Source: Pseudoclavibacter sp. AY1F1 | Lineage (GTDB): Bacteria > Actinomycetota > Actinomycetes > Actinomycetales > Microbacteriaceae | Direction: 5' to 3' | DNA: 64,000 bases | Assembly: GCF_002931075.1 (NCBI RefSeq) | Contig: NZ_PSTQ01000011.1 | Span: 62,001-126,000, forward strand | Notes under the pieces: generated by a model | Databases searched by the model: none | What the model was told of the DNA's origin: nothing | What the model saw: the letters and a program-made list of their open reading frames with translations, nothing else | Program-made: the position numbers and the translations under genes | Part shown: positions 8,539 to 17,470 of the stretch, one piece after another | How positions within the stretch are numbered: position 1 is the first letter of the stretch | Layout: each line of letters starts with the position of its first letter

Positions 8539-9072
8539 TCAGTCGGCGAGCTCGGGAGGCCAGACCACGGTGAATCGCTCGAGGACGATCTCGTGCTCCG
8601 GCGTGAACTCGCGACCGGTGGCCGAGCGAGTGCGTTCCCAGTAGCGGCGGTGCTCGCGCCGCCAGCTCTCGAGGCTGCGGTCGTCTTCACCCTCGTCGTA
8701 GGCGAACGCGGCATCGACGCTGTCGAACGTGCCGATGCGCAGCTCGGTGCTGCGGATCACGATGACGGGCGCGCCGCTTCCATCGCAGGCGATCCAGTGC
8801 GAGCCGATGCGGGGGAGGGGCTCAGCCTCCTCGGCGAACTCCTCGACGAGGGCAGCGGTCGCTCGCTTTGGGCCGTGGGTGACGAGTGCGAGCAGTTCGT
8901 TGGCGAGCTCGACGCTGTCGCCGAAGAACTCGACCGTGTAGGCGGATGCCGCGGCGACTGATCCGGGGTGGGCGGCACGGTAGGCCTCCCACATCACGCT
9001 GGCCGCTGCGCGGTCGATTTCAGGGAGCTCGGAACGCCCGAGCGCTTCGTTGCTGTTGGTGGCGTCAGTCAC
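8539..9072 (-). CDS. ASCH-domain protein
   Basis: This is 177 residues. GPKRATAALVEEF, GSHWIACDGSGAPVIVIRSTELRIGTFDSVD and EGEDDRSLESWRREHRRYWE match the ASCH fold, a PUA-like beta barrel thought to bind RNA or a nucleotide. The E..D.S...W...H..Y/F pattern is the family signature. The substrate is unknown. The GTG start has a gagga site 7 bases upstream. It lies downstream of menF on the same strand with a 37-base gap, so it may be co-transcribed. Confidence 0.8.
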   Translation of the reverse strand: MTDATNSNEALGRSELPEIDRAAASVMWEAYRAAHPGSVAAASAYTVEFFGDSVELANELLALVTHGPKRATAALVEEFAEEAEPLPRIGSHWIACDGSGAPVIVIRSTELRIGTFDSVDAAFAYDEGEDDRSLESWRREHRRYWERTRSATGREFTPEHEIVLERFTVVWPPELAD

Positions 9073-9109
9073 CGCGCCATCCTCCCATTCGTCCCAGGGG
9101 GAAGGGCAC

Positions 9110-10381
9110 CTACGCGTCGCCGCGGAGGGCCTCCACGATCGGGCGGAACTTCAGCTGCGTCTCCCGGTACTCGTCCGAGGCGTCGGAGGAGGCGACGATG
9201 CCGCCGCCAGCGAACGCCGTGACGGCACCGTTCGCATCGATCTCCGCGCCGCGGAGAGCGACAGCCCATTCCCCGTCTCCACCAGCGCCGACCCAGCCGA
9301 CCGGGCCCGCGTAGCGTTGACGGTCGAACGGCTCGAGGGCCAGGATCGCGTCGAGGGCCGTCCCGGTCGGTGTGCCGCCGACGGCCGCCGTCGGGTGCAG
9401 TGCATCGACGAGGTCGAGTACCGTCACACCAGCGGGGAGGGTGCCGCGGATATCGCTCGCCAGGTGCCACAGGTTGGGCAGCTTGAGCGTGAACGGGATG
9501 CGGCTGCTCGTGAGCCCCGTGCCCGGGTCGTCGTGCGTGTCGAGGGTCTCGAGGGACGCGAGTGCGCTCTCGACCGCGTAGCGATGCTCCGCGAGGTTCT
9601 TTTCGCTGTGGCGCAGCCGCGCCTCTGCGCGCGCGTCGGCCTCGTCGTCGCCGCCGCGCGGTGCTGTGCCAGCCAGCACTCGGGCGGAGACCTGGCGCTC
9701 GAGCACGCGCACGAGGGTCTCAGGACTGGTGCCGGTGAGCCCGTCGACGGCGTAGGTCCAGCACTCCGGATACGCGGAGGCGAGTCGTGCGAGCAGCCGA
9801 CGGCGGTCGGCGCCCTTCGGGAGGGTGCCGTGCTGTTCGCGTGCCAGCACGACCTTGGAGAGGTGGCCCGTGTGGATGAGGTCGAGCGCGCGGTCGATGG
9901 CGCGGCGATGCTCCTCGACGGTCATGAGGCCGTCTGTGAGAGCGGCGGTCGCATCCACCTCGCCGGTTGGCAGTACGTCGGGCAGCTGCGGCTTCGGTTC
10001 GGATCCGTCAGCGGTGATCGCCGTCACGAAGGAGACGGAGCCGCGGCGTCCGACGATAAGCTCCGGGACCTCGAGGATGCTGCGCGCGCCGGACTCGGCG
10101 GCGAAGGCGAACGCCCCGAACGCGACGAGACCAGAGCCCGTGGCGGCGACGGTGTCGTCGATCTCGGCGACAGCGATGACGTCACGCCAGGCGGCCGCGG
10201 AGTCGGGGATGCGGGTCTCACCCCTGAATTCGCCCCGCCAACAGGTGCCGGTCGCAACGATTCCGTCGCCCTGGCGAACCCACGCGAGGGGGGAGCTTGA
10301 AGACGCGAAACGGAGGAGATCGCCCGGATCCGGGACCTCGATCGTCCGTGCGCGCAAGCGGGGGGTGTTGGCAGCTGGCAC
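9110..10381 (-). CDS. menF: Isochorismate synthase (MenF)
   Basis: This enzyme converts chorismate to isochorismate, the entry to menaquinone synthesis. The 423-residue protein has a variable N-terminal half and a chorismate-binding C-terminal half: LSKVVLAREQ near residue 195, VAGTAPRGGDDEAD-type loop near 260, HSEKNLAEHRYAVE (Mg/chorismate Glu), LHPTAAVGGTPT with the catalytic region, and the closing GGGIVASSDASDEYRET. An earlier in-frame extension is much longer than the family; GTG at 10381 fits family length and has a -10 (TAGGCT) 7 bases upstream, so it is probably leaderless. It is divergent from menG across 96 bases. Confidence 0.9.
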   Translation of the reverse strand: MPAANTPRLRARTIEVPDPGDLLRFASSSSPLAWVRQGDGIVATGTCWRGEFRGETRIPDSAAAWRDVIAVAEIDDTVAATGSGLVAFGAFAFAAESGARSILEVPELIVGRRGSVSFVTAITADGSEPKPQLPDVLPTGEVDATAALTDGLMTVEEHRRAIDRALDLIHTGHLSKVVLAREQHGTLPKGADRRRLLARLASAYPECWTYAVDGLTGTSPETLVRVLERQVSARVLAGTAPRGGDDEADARAEARLRHSEKNLAEHRYAVESALASLETLDTHDDPGTGLTSSRIPFTLKLPNLWHLASDIRGTLPAGVTVLDLVDALHPTAAVGGTPTGTALDAILALEPFDRQRYAGPVGWVGAGGDGEWAVALRGAEIDANGAVTAFAGGGIVASSDASDEYRETQLKFRPIVEALRGDA

Positions 10382-10388
10382 GACCGCA

Positions 10389-10394
10389 AGCCTA
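10389..10394 (-). promoter_or_regulatory. -10 hexamer of menF (leaderless)
   Basis: On the minus strand TAGGCT ends 7 bases before the chosen GTG start. This supports that start. Confidence 0.4.
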
Positions 10395-10465
10395 AACCCG
10401 GCGAGGAAGGGTGGCCCCCCGGCGATGCGCCTGAATACGGCCAGGGCGAGCCGTGCGCCGCAACG

Positions 10466-10471
10466 TAGGAT
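10466..10471 (+). promoter_or_regulatory. -10 hexamer of menG (leaderless)
   Basis: TAGGAT ends 6 bases before the GTG start with no ribosome binding site. Confidence 0.5.
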
Positions 10472-10477
10472 GATCTG

Positions 10478-11206
10478 GTGACAAAAGCCGACCTGAGCAA
10501 GCGACCCGAGCAAGTGTCGTCGATGTTCGACCGTGTTTCCAAGAAATACGACGAGACGAACGACATTTTGAGCATGGGCAACGCGCCGCGTTGGCGCGTG
10601 CAGACGCGCCACGCGATCGCCCCGCAGCCGGGCGAGAAGATCCTCGATGTCGCCGCGGGCACCGGCACGGTCAGCAAGGTGCTCGCCGACGCGGGAGCTA
10701 AGGTCACAGCCCTCGACTTCTCCGCGGGCATGATCGAAGAGGGGAAGCGCATCCACGGTGCGAACCCGAACATCGAGTTCGTGCAGGGAGACGCCACGAA
10801 GCTCCCCTTCGACGACAACACCTTCGACGCCTCGACTGTCAGCTTCGGACTGCGCAACGTGCAGCAGCCGAAGGTCGCGCTCCAGGAGATGCTGCGCGTC
10901 ACGAAGCCGGGCGGGCGCCTCGTCATCGCGGAGTTCTCGACGCCTCCGCAGGCCCTCATCCGCACGGGATACCGCGCCTACATGCAGCTCGCGATGCCCA
11001 GCATCGTGAAGCTCGTGAGCAGCGACCCTGAGGCTTACACGTACCTGAACGAGTCGATCATCGCGTGGCCGGCTCAGCGCGAGCTCGCGTCGTGGCTGCG
11101 CGAGGCGGGCTTCGAGCGGGTCAAGTACCGCAACCTCTCCGCCGGTGTTGTTGCGCTGCATAAGGGATTCGTCCCGCTTGCCGAGGCAGGCAGCTCCTCC
11201 AGCTGA
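10478..11206 (+). CDS. menG: Demethylmenaquinone methyltransferase (MenG/UbiE)
   Basis: This is the last step of menaquinone synthesis: SAM-dependent C-methylation of demethylmenaquinone. The 242 residues show the UbiE opening VSSMFDRVSKKYDETNDILSMG, SAM motif I ILDVAAGTGTVS near residue 57, motif II GDATKLPFDDNTFDASTVSFGLRNV near 107, and the UbiE signature LVIAEFSTPP. Because the window holds menaquinone genes and no ubiquinone genes, menG is the right name. It is probably followed in the same transcript by the polyprenyl synthase 102 bases on. Confidence 0.94.
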   Translation: MTKADLSKRPEQVSSMFDRVSKKYDETNDILSMGNAPRWRVQTRHAIAPQPGEKILDVAAGTGTVSKVLADAGAKVTALDFSAGMIEEGKRIHGANPNIEFVQGDATKLPFDDNTFDASTVSFGLRNVQQPKVALQEMLRVTKPGGRLVIAEFSTPPQALIRTGYRAYMQLAMPSIVKLVSSDPEAYTYLNESIIAWPAQRELASWLREAGFERVKYRNLSAGVVALHKGFVPLAEAGSSSS

Positions 11207-11308
11207 GGAGAAGCGCACCAGCAGCTACCGGCACAGTGCCGGCCTGAACCCCAACCCAGTTCGTCCGGAGGCTTCCCTTCGAGCGGAACACCTGAACCAC
11301 CAGGAGAC

Positions 11309-12406
11309 ATGAGCGTGGAGCTCCCCAAGACCGAACAGCGCCGCAAGGCGCGAAGCACCGTGGTGCCTGGCGGAACCGACGACCTCTTCGACGGTCCGAA
11401 GTCCGACGTGCTGCGCGAGCGTCTCGACGCCGGATTGGCTGCGGTCGAGACTCGTCTCCGCGCCGAGGTGCAGTACGCCGACGAGATCGCCGACGTCACC
11501 GCCCGCTACCTGCTCAACGCCGGCGGCAAGCGCCTGCGTCCCATGCTCACTGTCCTCGCCTCGCAGTTCGGTGAGACGCCGGGCTCGGACGACGTGATCA
11601 CGGCCGCCGCGGCCGTCGAGCTCACCCACCTCGCGTCGCTGTACCACGACGACGTCATGGACGAGGCTGAGCTGCGCCGTGGCGTCGCCGCCGCTCACCT
11701 GCAGTGGGGCAACTCCATCGCGATCCTCGCCGGCGACCTGCTCTTCGCGCGCTCGAGCCTGCTCTTCTCCGAGCTCGGACTGCGCGCCGTGCGGCTGCAG
11801 GCGACGATCTTCGAGCGACTTGTGCTCGGCCAGATGCGTGAGACGACGGGGCCTGCGGCGGATGCTGACCGCATCGACCACTACGTCGGTGTCCTCGCAG
11901 ACAAGACGGGCTCCCTGATCTCCGCCGCCGCCCAGTTCGGGGCGATCATCTCGAACGCCCCGGAAGCTGTTGTTGCTGCGCTTGCCGAGTACGGTGAGCG
12001 CGTCGGCGTCGCCTTCCAGCTTGCCGACGACGTCATCGACCTGCAGCAGAATCCCGACACGACGGGCAAGCTCGCGGGCACTGACCTTCGTGCTGGCGTC
12101 GAGACCCTGCCCGTTCTGCTCCTCGAGCGCCAGGCGGCGACCGACGAGGCGAGTCGCGACCTGCTGGAGCGCATCCGCACGCGCGTCGCGGGCGTCAACG
12201 AGCAGTCGGAGGAGACCCGCGCGAGTGAGGAGGAGATCTCGGGCATCATCACCGAGCTCCGCGAACACCGCGTGACGCAGCTCACGATTGACGAGGCCCA
12301 GAACTGGGTGACGCTCGCCGTGGAGGCGCTTCGTCCGCTCAAGGCCGGCCCCGCGAAGAACGCGCTCGAGCGCTTCGCAGCGGAGGTCGTCAGCCGCGAC
12401 CGCTGA
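11309..12406 (+). CDS. Polyprenyl (hepta-/octa-/nonaprenyl-type) diphosphate synthase
   Basis: This trans-isoprenyl diphosphate synthase should build the menaquinone side chain used by MenA. In 365 residues, GGKRLRPML is near 71, the first Asp-rich motif LYHDDVMDEAELRRG near 111, and the second LADDVIDLQQN near 233. Five bases before DDxxD are small/Tyr-type residues, so chain length cannot be assigned safely. The ATG has an aggagac site. It lies between menG and the ferredoxin reductase, with gaps of 102 and 93 bases. Confidence 0.92.
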   Translation: MSVELPKTEQRRKARSTVVPGGTDDLFDGPKSDVLRERLDAGLAAVETRLRAEVQYADEIADVTARYLLNAGGKRLRPMLTVLASQFGETPGSDDVITAAAAVELTHLASLYHDDVMDEAELRRGVAAAHLQWGNSIAILAGDLLFARSSLLFSELGLRAVRLQATIFERLVLGQMRETTGPAADADRIDHYVGVLADKTGSLISAAAQFGAIISNAPEAVVAALAEYGERVGVAFQLADDVIDLQQNPDTTGKLAGTDLRAGVETLPVLLLERQAATDEASRDLLERIRTRVAGVNEQSEETRASEEEISGIITELREHRVTQLTIDEAQNWVTLAVEALRPLKAGPAKNALERFAAEVVSRDR

Positions 12407-12499
12407 CCGAGCCGTCCGCAGAGACAGCTCACACCCTGATTCCTTTCCGGAGGACAGCGCCTAGCAAGCCACCACCCCCGAACCCGTCCTGGAGGACAT

Positions 12500-13864
12500 G
12501 TGACTACGCTCCGCCTTGCCATCGTCGGTGCAGGACCAGCCGGTATCTACGCGGCGGACATCCTGCAGAAGATGGAGCGCCAGTTCGATCTCTCCATCGA
12601 CCTGTTCGACAAGCTGCCCGCGCCGTACGGGCTGGTGCGCTACGGGGTCGCCCCGGACCACCCGCGCATCAAGGGCATCATCAATGCCCTGCGGGAGGTG
12701 CTCGAGTCCGGTGTCATGCGTGTCTTCGGCGGTGTCGAGTTCGGCAAGGACATCACGCTCGACGACTTGAAGCAGCACTATCACGCCGTGATCTTCTCGA
12801 CGGGGGCCATCCGGGATGCGTCCCTCGACATCCCGGGCATCGAGGCGCAGGGCAGCTACGGCGCAGCCGACTTCGTGAACTGGTACGACGGGCACCCCGA
12901 CGTGCCGCGCACGTGGCCGCTGGACGCGCGCGAGATCGCCGTCATCGGCAACGGCAACGTTGCATTGGACGTGGCGCGCATGCTCGCGAAGCACCCGAAG
13001 GACCTGCTGTCGACTGAGGTGCCGCAGAACGTTGTCGAGGGGCTCGAGGCGAGCCCCGTGACCGACGTGCACGTCTTCGGGCGCCGGGGGCCGGCGCAGG
13101 TGAAGTTCACTCCGCTCGAGTTGCGTGAGCTCGGTGAGGTGCCAGATGTCGACGTGATCGTCTACGAGGACGACTTCGACCGCGACCCGGCCGCCGCTGA
13201 GCTCGCGAAGACCAACAAGCAGCTCATGGTGATCGGGCGCATCATGGGGAAGTGGCGCGGCGAGCGGGAGCTCACGGCCTCGCGCCGCCTGCACTTGCAC
13301 TTCTACTCGAAGCCGGATGCGGTCCTCACGGAAGAGGGGCCGGACGGTGAGCGTGTGCGAGCCATCCGCATCGAGCGCACAGAGCCGGATGCTGAGGGCG
13401 GCGTCCGCGGAACCGGGGAGTTCATCGAGTACCCCGTGCAGGCCGTCTACCGCGCGATCGGCTACTTCGGCTCGCCCCTCCCCGGCGTGCCGTTCGACGA
13501 GCATCACGGCGTCATCCCGAACCGTGAGGGGCAGGTGTGGGACGACGACAACCAGCAGGTCAACGGCATGTACGCGACTGGGTGGATTAAGCGAGGCCCG
13601 ATCGGTCTTATCGGCCACACGAAGTCCGATGCGTTGGAGACGGTCACGCACCTCGTCGCAGACCAGGGGAACTGGTGGACCCCGGCCGACGCGAGCGAAG
13701 CATCCGTCGTGGAACTGCTCGAGGCTCGTGGGGTGCGGTTCACTGATCTGGCCGGGTGGCGTCGACTTGACGCCCACGAACTCGCTCTCGGTCAAGCGAA
13801 TGACCGTGAGCGAATCAAGGTTGTGGATCGAGACGAGATGACGCGCATTTCGCGGGGCGAATAG
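12500..13864 (+). CDS. fprA: Ferredoxin/adrenodoxin-type NADP+ reductase (FprA-like)
   Basis: This FAD protein passes electrons between NADPH and ferredoxin. The 454 residues match adrenodoxin-reductase-type FprA. The FAD Rossmann motif IVGAGPAGIYAADIL is at residues 8-22, followed by LPAPYGLVRYGVAPDHPRIK, the NADP-binding VIGNGNVALDVARML near 150, HVFGRRGPAQVKFTPLELREL near 190, and the closing YATGWIKRGPIGLIGHTKSDA. It starts at GTG with an ggaggac site. Genes for menaquinone lipid synthesis are upstream, but FprA is a general redox enzyme and no ferredoxin gene is adjacent. Confidence 0.93.
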   Translation: MTTLRLAIVGAGPAGIYAADILQKMERQFDLSIDLFDKLPAPYGLVRYGVAPDHPRIKGIINALREVLESGVMRVFGGVEFGKDITLDDLKQHYHAVIFSTGAIRDASLDIPGIEAQGSYGAADFVNWYDGHPDVPRTWPLDAREIAVIGNGNVALDVARMLAKHPKDLLSTEVPQNVVEGLEASPVTDVHVFGRRGPAQVKFTPLELRELGEVPDVDVIVYEDDFDRDPAAAELAKTNKQLMVIGRIMGKWRGERELTASRRLHLHFYSKPDAVLTEEGPDGERVRAIRIERTEPDAEGGVRGTGEFIEYPVQAVYRAIGYFGSPLPGVPFDEHHGVIPNREGQVWDDDNQQVNGMYATGWIKRGPIGLIGHTKSDALETVTHLVADQGNWWTPADASEASVVELLEARGVRFTDLAGWRRLDAHELALGQANDRERIKVVDRDEMTRISRGE

Positions 13865-13889
13865 GGGTTCTGGTCCCCGTTCATGAAGT

Positions 13890-13933
13890 GGGGAGTTCTC
13901 CCCATCGCGGAACGCTCGTTCACCTCGTACGCT
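13890..13933 (+). promoter_or_regulatory. 44-base promoter/operator block shared with the type VII locus
   Basis: The block consists of ggggagttctcccc, then atcgcggaacgct, 11 bases and tacgct (-10-like). The block at 54738-54781 has the same layout and length, with cccatcgcggaacgct identical over 16 bases. No gene follows on this strand before a terminator at 14106. Confidence 0.5.
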
Positions 13934-13939
13934 CGGAGT

Positions 13940-14133
13940 ACGCACAGAGAGCGGAAGAGATTCTGGACCTGAACCGGTCCGAGTCAAAGACTTCAGTCGG
14001 CGGCTGAGCCGCGTCGCAATGGTCGCTCTGACCGCGGCGCGATACTGGGGGAGCTCGCCGTCGGCTGAAGACCCCTTAGGTCTGGGGACCTACAGCAGGG
14101 TCACGCAGGGCAGCACCAGTCGGTGCTGCCCTG
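13940..14133 (+). ncRNA. Candidate small RNA between fprA and cls
   Basis: The stretch is about 190 bases. It starts just after the -10-like tacgct of the shared block and ends at a strong hairpin. It holds no convincing open frame with a ribosome site. Local inverted repeats include gcggc-tga-gccgc near 14001-14013 and aggt-ctgggg-acct near 14078-14091. It may simply be untranslated spacer between convergent fprA and cls; the shared promoter block is the reason to call it. No known RNA family recognised. Confidence 0.35.
14106..14133. terminator. Strong 12-base-pair hairpin between convergent units
   Basis: cagggcagcacc / ggtgctgccctg pairs perfectly around a 4-base loop, 21 bases from the cls stop. 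It can end both cls and the plus-strand transcript. Confidence 0.75.
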
Positions 14134-14153
14134 CTCTGCGTGTGTGCGCCTGG

Positions 14154-15725
14154 CTACTGGATGACGCTGGTCAGGCGGGCGACGTTGTCGAGTGCGCGGG
14201 TCAGGATGGGGCGCTGTCTCCACTCGTCGAGGGTGAGCTCGAAGCTGCGCTGCCGGTAGCCGTTCTCGACCTCGCGCATCCGGTTCACGAACTCTTCGCC
14301 GTGCACCATGAGCATGAGTTCGGCGTTGAGAGTGAAGGATCGCATGTCCATGTTGCTCGAGCCGATGAGGGTCACTGAGTCGTCGAAGGTGATGTGCTTG
14401 GAGTGCAGGATGTAGGGGCGGCGGTAGAGCCTGATTCTGACGCCTGCGCGGAGGAGGGCCTCGTAGTAGGAGCGTTGGGCGTGGAAGACGAAGAACTGGT
14501 CGGCGATTTCGCCGACGAAGAGTTCGACGTGGACTCCCCGTTGCACTGCCGTGGTGATGGCATACATGAGTGAGTCGTCTGGCACGAAGTAGGGGCTGAC
14601 GATGACGATGCGCTCGCGGGCTGCGTACAGCAACTGGTTGAAGAGGCGCAGGTTGTTCTCGTTCTCGTAGCCTGGCCCGCTCGGCACGAGCTGGCACGGG
14701 AACACGTCGTGCTGGTCGCCGGCTTCGACGTCGGCTTCCGCTTCGTCCGGCTCCGGGGTGACGGGGTCGTTCTCGAAGACCTCGGTGAGCAGCTGTTCCG
14801 TCTCGGCGTACCAGTCGGAGATGAAGACGGCGTTGACGCCCGTGACCATGGGGCCCTCCATGCGGAGCATGAGGTCTTTCCATTTGAGGGAGTCGGTGCC
14901 GGGCTTGGGTCCGCGGTGGTAGTCGCGGGAGATGAGGTTTTGCGAGCCGAGGTAGGCGACCCGGCCGTCGACGACCAGCAGTTTGCGGTGGTTGCGCAGG
15001 TCGACGCGCTGCATGCCGCCTTCCCACGGGTACAGGGAAAGCATGCGGCGCCAGTCGGCGCCGATCTCGGTGAGGCGCGTCTTCATTTTCTTGTAGCCCC
15101 GGTAGCGCATCGACCCGATGTGGTCGAAGAGGACGCGCACGGTCACGCCGCGTTGCACGGCGCGTTCGAGGGCGTCGAAGAACGGGGCGGTGGCGTCGTC
15201 GTGGCTCATGGCGTAGAAGAGGACGTTGACGTAGCTCTCGGCTTCGTCGATCTCGTTGGCCATGCGCCGGATGGCGCGGTTGTAGGTGCCGTGCAGCTCG
15301 AGTCGGTTGCCGTCGGCGAGGGGGATCGCGGTGAGGTGCTCGCCGAGTTTTGTGACCTGCTCGAACCAGGACGGGCTCGTGATCGCGCGTTCGGCGGGGG
15401 CGATCTGGTCGGTGGCGTCGCGGATGATGCCGTCGACCTGTGCCTGCATGCGTCGTCTGCGGGTCGGCAACTGGTTGGTGCCGAACAGGAAGAACAGGAT
15501 GACGCCGAGGTACGGGATCAGGATGATCGTGATGATCCACGCGAGGGCCGTCGTGGGGCGGCGGTTGCGGGGGATGACAACCACCGCCGTCAGGACGATG
15601 AGCACGTAGAAGGTCGCGACGGCCGCGAACCAGAACCCGGTGAGCCCGAGCTCCGGGTACCAGGGCATGAGCGCGCCAGCGGCGGCGCCTGGGTCGTACC
15701 CGGTCCGCGCGACCCCCGGGGGCAC
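14154..15725 (-). CDS. cls: Cardiolipin synthase
   Basis: This membrane enzyme makes cardiolipin from phosphatidylglycerol or CDP-diacylglycerol by phospholipase-D chemistry. Of the 523 residues, two N-terminal helices (about 28-50 and 58-82) form the PLDc_N region, with VVVIPRNRRP between. Two catalytic motifs are present: NHRKLLVVDGRVAYLGSQN near 254 and HSKHITFDDSVTLIGSSNMD near 440. The GTG start overlaps the upstream TAG stop (TAGTG), implying coupling to the YajQ gene. An internal ATG 57 bases downstream would also keep both helices. A strong hairpin follows the gene. Confidence 0.92.
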   Translation of the reverse strand: MPPGVARTGYDPGAAAGALMPWYPELGLTGFWFAAVATFYVLIVLTAVVVIPRNRRPTTALAWIITIILIPYLGVILFFLFGTNQLPTRRRRMQAQVDGIIRDATDQIAPAERAITSPSWFEQVTKLGEHLTAIPLADGNRLELHGTYNRAIRRMANEIDEAESYVNVLFYAMSHDDATAPFFDALERAVQRGVTVRVLFDHIGSMRYRGYKKMKTRLTEIGADWRRMLSLYPWEGGMQRVDLRNHRKLLVVDGRVAYLGSQNLISRDYHRGPKPGTDSLKWKDLMLRMEGPMVTGVNAVFISDWYAETEQLLTEVFENDPVTPEPDEAEADVEAGDQHDVFPCQLVPSGPGYENENNLRLFNQLLYAARERIVIVSPYFVPDDSLMYAITTAVQRGVHVELFVGEIADQFFVFHAQRSYYEALLRAGVRIRLYRRPYILHSKHITFDDSVTLIGSSNMDMRSFTLNAELMLMVHGEEFVNRMREVENGYRQRSFELTLDEWRQRPILTRALDNVARLTSVIQ

Positions 15726-16213
15726 TAGCGGCGGTTGACGAACTGCAGGTCGACCTCGACGTCGGCGCTCTTGAGCAGCGCCATGGTGGCCTGCAGGTCG
15801 TCGCGGCTCTTGGAGGAGACGCGGAGCTCGTCGCCCTGGATCTGTGCCTTCACGGTCTTGGGGCCCTCGTCGCGGATGAGCTTCGTGAGCTTCTTCGCGC
15901 TCGGCTGGTCGATGCCCTCCTTGAGGGAGGCCTCGATGCGGTACTCCTTGCCGGAGGCGTACGGCTCGCCGACGTCGAGCGTCTTCAGTGAGAAGCCGCG
16001 CTTGATGAACTTGGTCTGCAGGACATCGAGCACCGCCTTCACGCGCTCTTCACTGGAAGCCTTGAGGAGGAGCTTTTCGCCAGACCAATCGACCGAGGCG
16101 CCAACGCCCTTGAAGTCGTAGCGCGTCTCCAGTTCCTTCTGCGCTTGGTTGACGGCGTTGTCCGCCTCCATCTTGTCGACCTTGTTAACGACGTCAAACG
16201 AGGAATCTGCCAT
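15725..16213 (-). CDS. YajQ-family nucleotide-binding protein
   Basis: This is 162 residues. [27 protein letters not shown] at the start and the two ferredoxin-like repeats ([25 protein letters not shown] and [28 protein letters not shown]) are the YajQ/DUF520 signature. In some proteobacteria members bind cyclic di-GMP, while elsewhere the role is unclear. The ATG chosen gives the canonical N-terminus. It overlaps cls by one base and is probably the first gene of that pair. Confidence 0.9.
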   Translation of the reverse strand: MADSSFDVVNKVDKMEADNAVNQAQKELETRYDFKGVGASVDWSGEKLLLKASSEERVKAVLDVLQTKFIKRGFSLKTLDVGEPYASGKEYRIEASLKEGIDQPSAKKLTKLIRDEGPKTVKAQIQGDELRVSSKSRDDLQATMALLKSADVEVDLQFVNRR

Positions 16214-16274
16214 GTCGACCATGGTAGCGAGGACCGCCGACAATCTCACGAGCGGAGCCCGGTCCCGGGTCGTT

Positions 16275-16303
16275 TCGACAAACCGAGTGGAAGTCGGTAG
16301 TCT
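16275..16303 (+). promoter_or_regulatory. Promoter of tRNA-Tyr
   Basis: TCGACA (-35-like) is followed by a 17-base spacer and TAGTCT (-10-like), placing the start about 28 bases before the tRNA. Confidence 0.55.
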
Positions 16304-16337
16304 CTAGCCTGCACGTTTGCGCTCTGCGCTGTGCACT

Positions 16338-16422
16338 GGCGAGTTACCCAAGCGGCCAAAGGGATCTGACTGTAAATCAGACTGCTCAGCATTCGGGGGT
16401 TCGAATCCCTCACTCGCCACCA
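16338..16422 (+). tRNA. tRNA-Tyr (anticodon GTA)
   Basis: The acceptor ggcgagt pairs with actcgcc, followed by A and an encoded CCA. The anticodon loop tgtaaat contains GTA at 16372-16374 between paired ctgac-type arms. A long class II variable arm (actgctcagcatt) and the T-arm gggggttcgaatccc complete the cloverleaf, all as expected for bacterial tyrosine tRNA. Confidence 0.97.
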
Positions 16423-16427
16423 ACACA

Positions 16428-16462
16428 CTGACGCGAGGCATCCACAAGGTGCCTCGCGTCAG
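16428..16462 (+). terminator. tRNA-Tyr terminator
   Basis: A 13-base perfect stem (ctgacgcgaggca / tgcctcgcgtcag) with a 9-base loop starts 6 bases after the tRNA and is followed by tgctttat. Confidence 0.85.
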
Positions 16463-16514
16463 TGCTTTATCTGTCACGGCTCTGTCTGCCGCGGTCTTCG
16501 GTGCGGTACTGCGC

Positions 16515-17351
16515 TCAGTTGCTCGTCGGCACCTCGGCGTGGGTCGTGGCCCAGGTGAGCGCGTAGTCGGCGACCTCTTCCCACCCGGTCTGGCTCACGA
16601 TGCGGTGCGTGCGTCCCGCGAACTCGCGGTACGCGACCGTCGCGGGGCTTCCCGTCTGCGAGTACTTCTTGACGATCGCGCGCCCGATGACGGGCGGCAC
16701 GACGTGGTCGATCTCGCCCGTGATGACGAGCAGGGGTGCCCGGTCGCCACGTGCGTAGTCGACGTGGCTCGCGCCGCTCTTCTCATTGAAGGCAGCCGCG
16801 ACTCCCTCGAAGAAGACCCTGTTCACCGAGTTGACGGCGAACTCCTCCCACAGCTTGTCCGACTCGGCGCGGCTGAGGTCGTTGCCAAACGTGTAGTGGA
16901 AGTGCGACTTCGAGATGGGTGACGCCCCGTTCTTGTTGAACGGGTTGCGGAGGACGGGGAAGCCGGATCGCACGGTGGAGATGGGCAGCGTCGTGATGCC
17001 AGCGGGCTGGCCGGGGGTGACGCCGACGTAGGCGACGCCGAGGTCGCGGTCGGCGAGCATCTGCGTGAGGAGTCCGCCGAAGGAGTGGCCCATGATGATC
17101 GGCTTCTCCGGCAGGGCGCGGATGATGCGCTCGTAGTGGTCAGCGATCTGCGCGAGGCCGACCCCCTTGAGTGCGGCGGGGTTGCGGCGGATGTCGGCGA
17201 CGCTGCGGTCGTCGATTCCGGGCCAGCCAGGCACGATGACTTCGTGTCCGCGGGCCCGGAAGTACTCAGCCCACGTGGTCCAGCTGGTGGGGGTCATCCA
17301 GAGCCCGTGGATGAGGACGATGGGGGTCTTGTGCTGGTCGTTGCTGTTCAT
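16515..17351 (-). CDS. Alpha/beta hydrolase
   Basis: This 278-residue hydrolase has the full triad layout: oxyanion loop IHGLWMTP near residue 14, nucleophile elbow MGHSFGG near 87, acid in GEIDHVVPP near 215, and a late His in RTHRIV. No signal peptide, so it is cytoplasmic. The substrate is unknown; the fold covers esterases, epoxide hydrolases and dehalogenases. It is divergent from a TetR regulator, and an operator-like palindrome 57 bases upstream suggests induction by the TetR ligand. Confidence 0.85.
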   Translation of the reverse strand: MNSNDQHKTPIVLIHGLWMTPTSWTTWAEYFRARGHEVIVPGWPGIDDRSVADIRRNPAALKGVGLAQIADHYERIIRALPEKPIIMGHSFGGLLTQMLADRDLGVAYVGVTPGQPAGITTLPISTVRSGFPVLRNPFNKNGASPISKSHFHYTFGNDLSRAESDKLWEEFAVNSVNRVFFEGVAAAFNEKSGASHVDYARGDRAPLLVITGEIDHVVPPVIGRAIVKKYSQTGSPATVAYREFAGRTHRIVSQTGWEEVADYALTWATTHAEVPTSN

Positions 17352-17407
17352 TGCGATCTCCGTTGTGCGTCTGCGTGGTTCTGGGTTGGTGTCTTACTGT
17401 GTTGAGT

Positions 17408-17421
17408 AGAACGATCGTTCT
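17408..17421. promoter_or_regulatory. TetR operator site 1
   Basis: agaacgatcgttct is a perfect 14-base palindrome, 57 bases before the hydrolase start. A near-identical copy lies 63 bases away by the tetR start. Confidence 0.65.
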
Positions 17422-17470
17422 GTCTTGCTGGAACCATACGGCCGGAATCGAGAACTTGTCAAGCGAAAAG

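Noticed and set aside
10382-11218. Upstream extension of the menF frame across menG
   Set aside because: It would cover menG antisense and exceed family length; GTG 10381 has its own leaderless -10.
12461-13987. 508-codon minus-strand frame over fprA
   Set aside because: Antisense shadow of a well-supported FprA gene.
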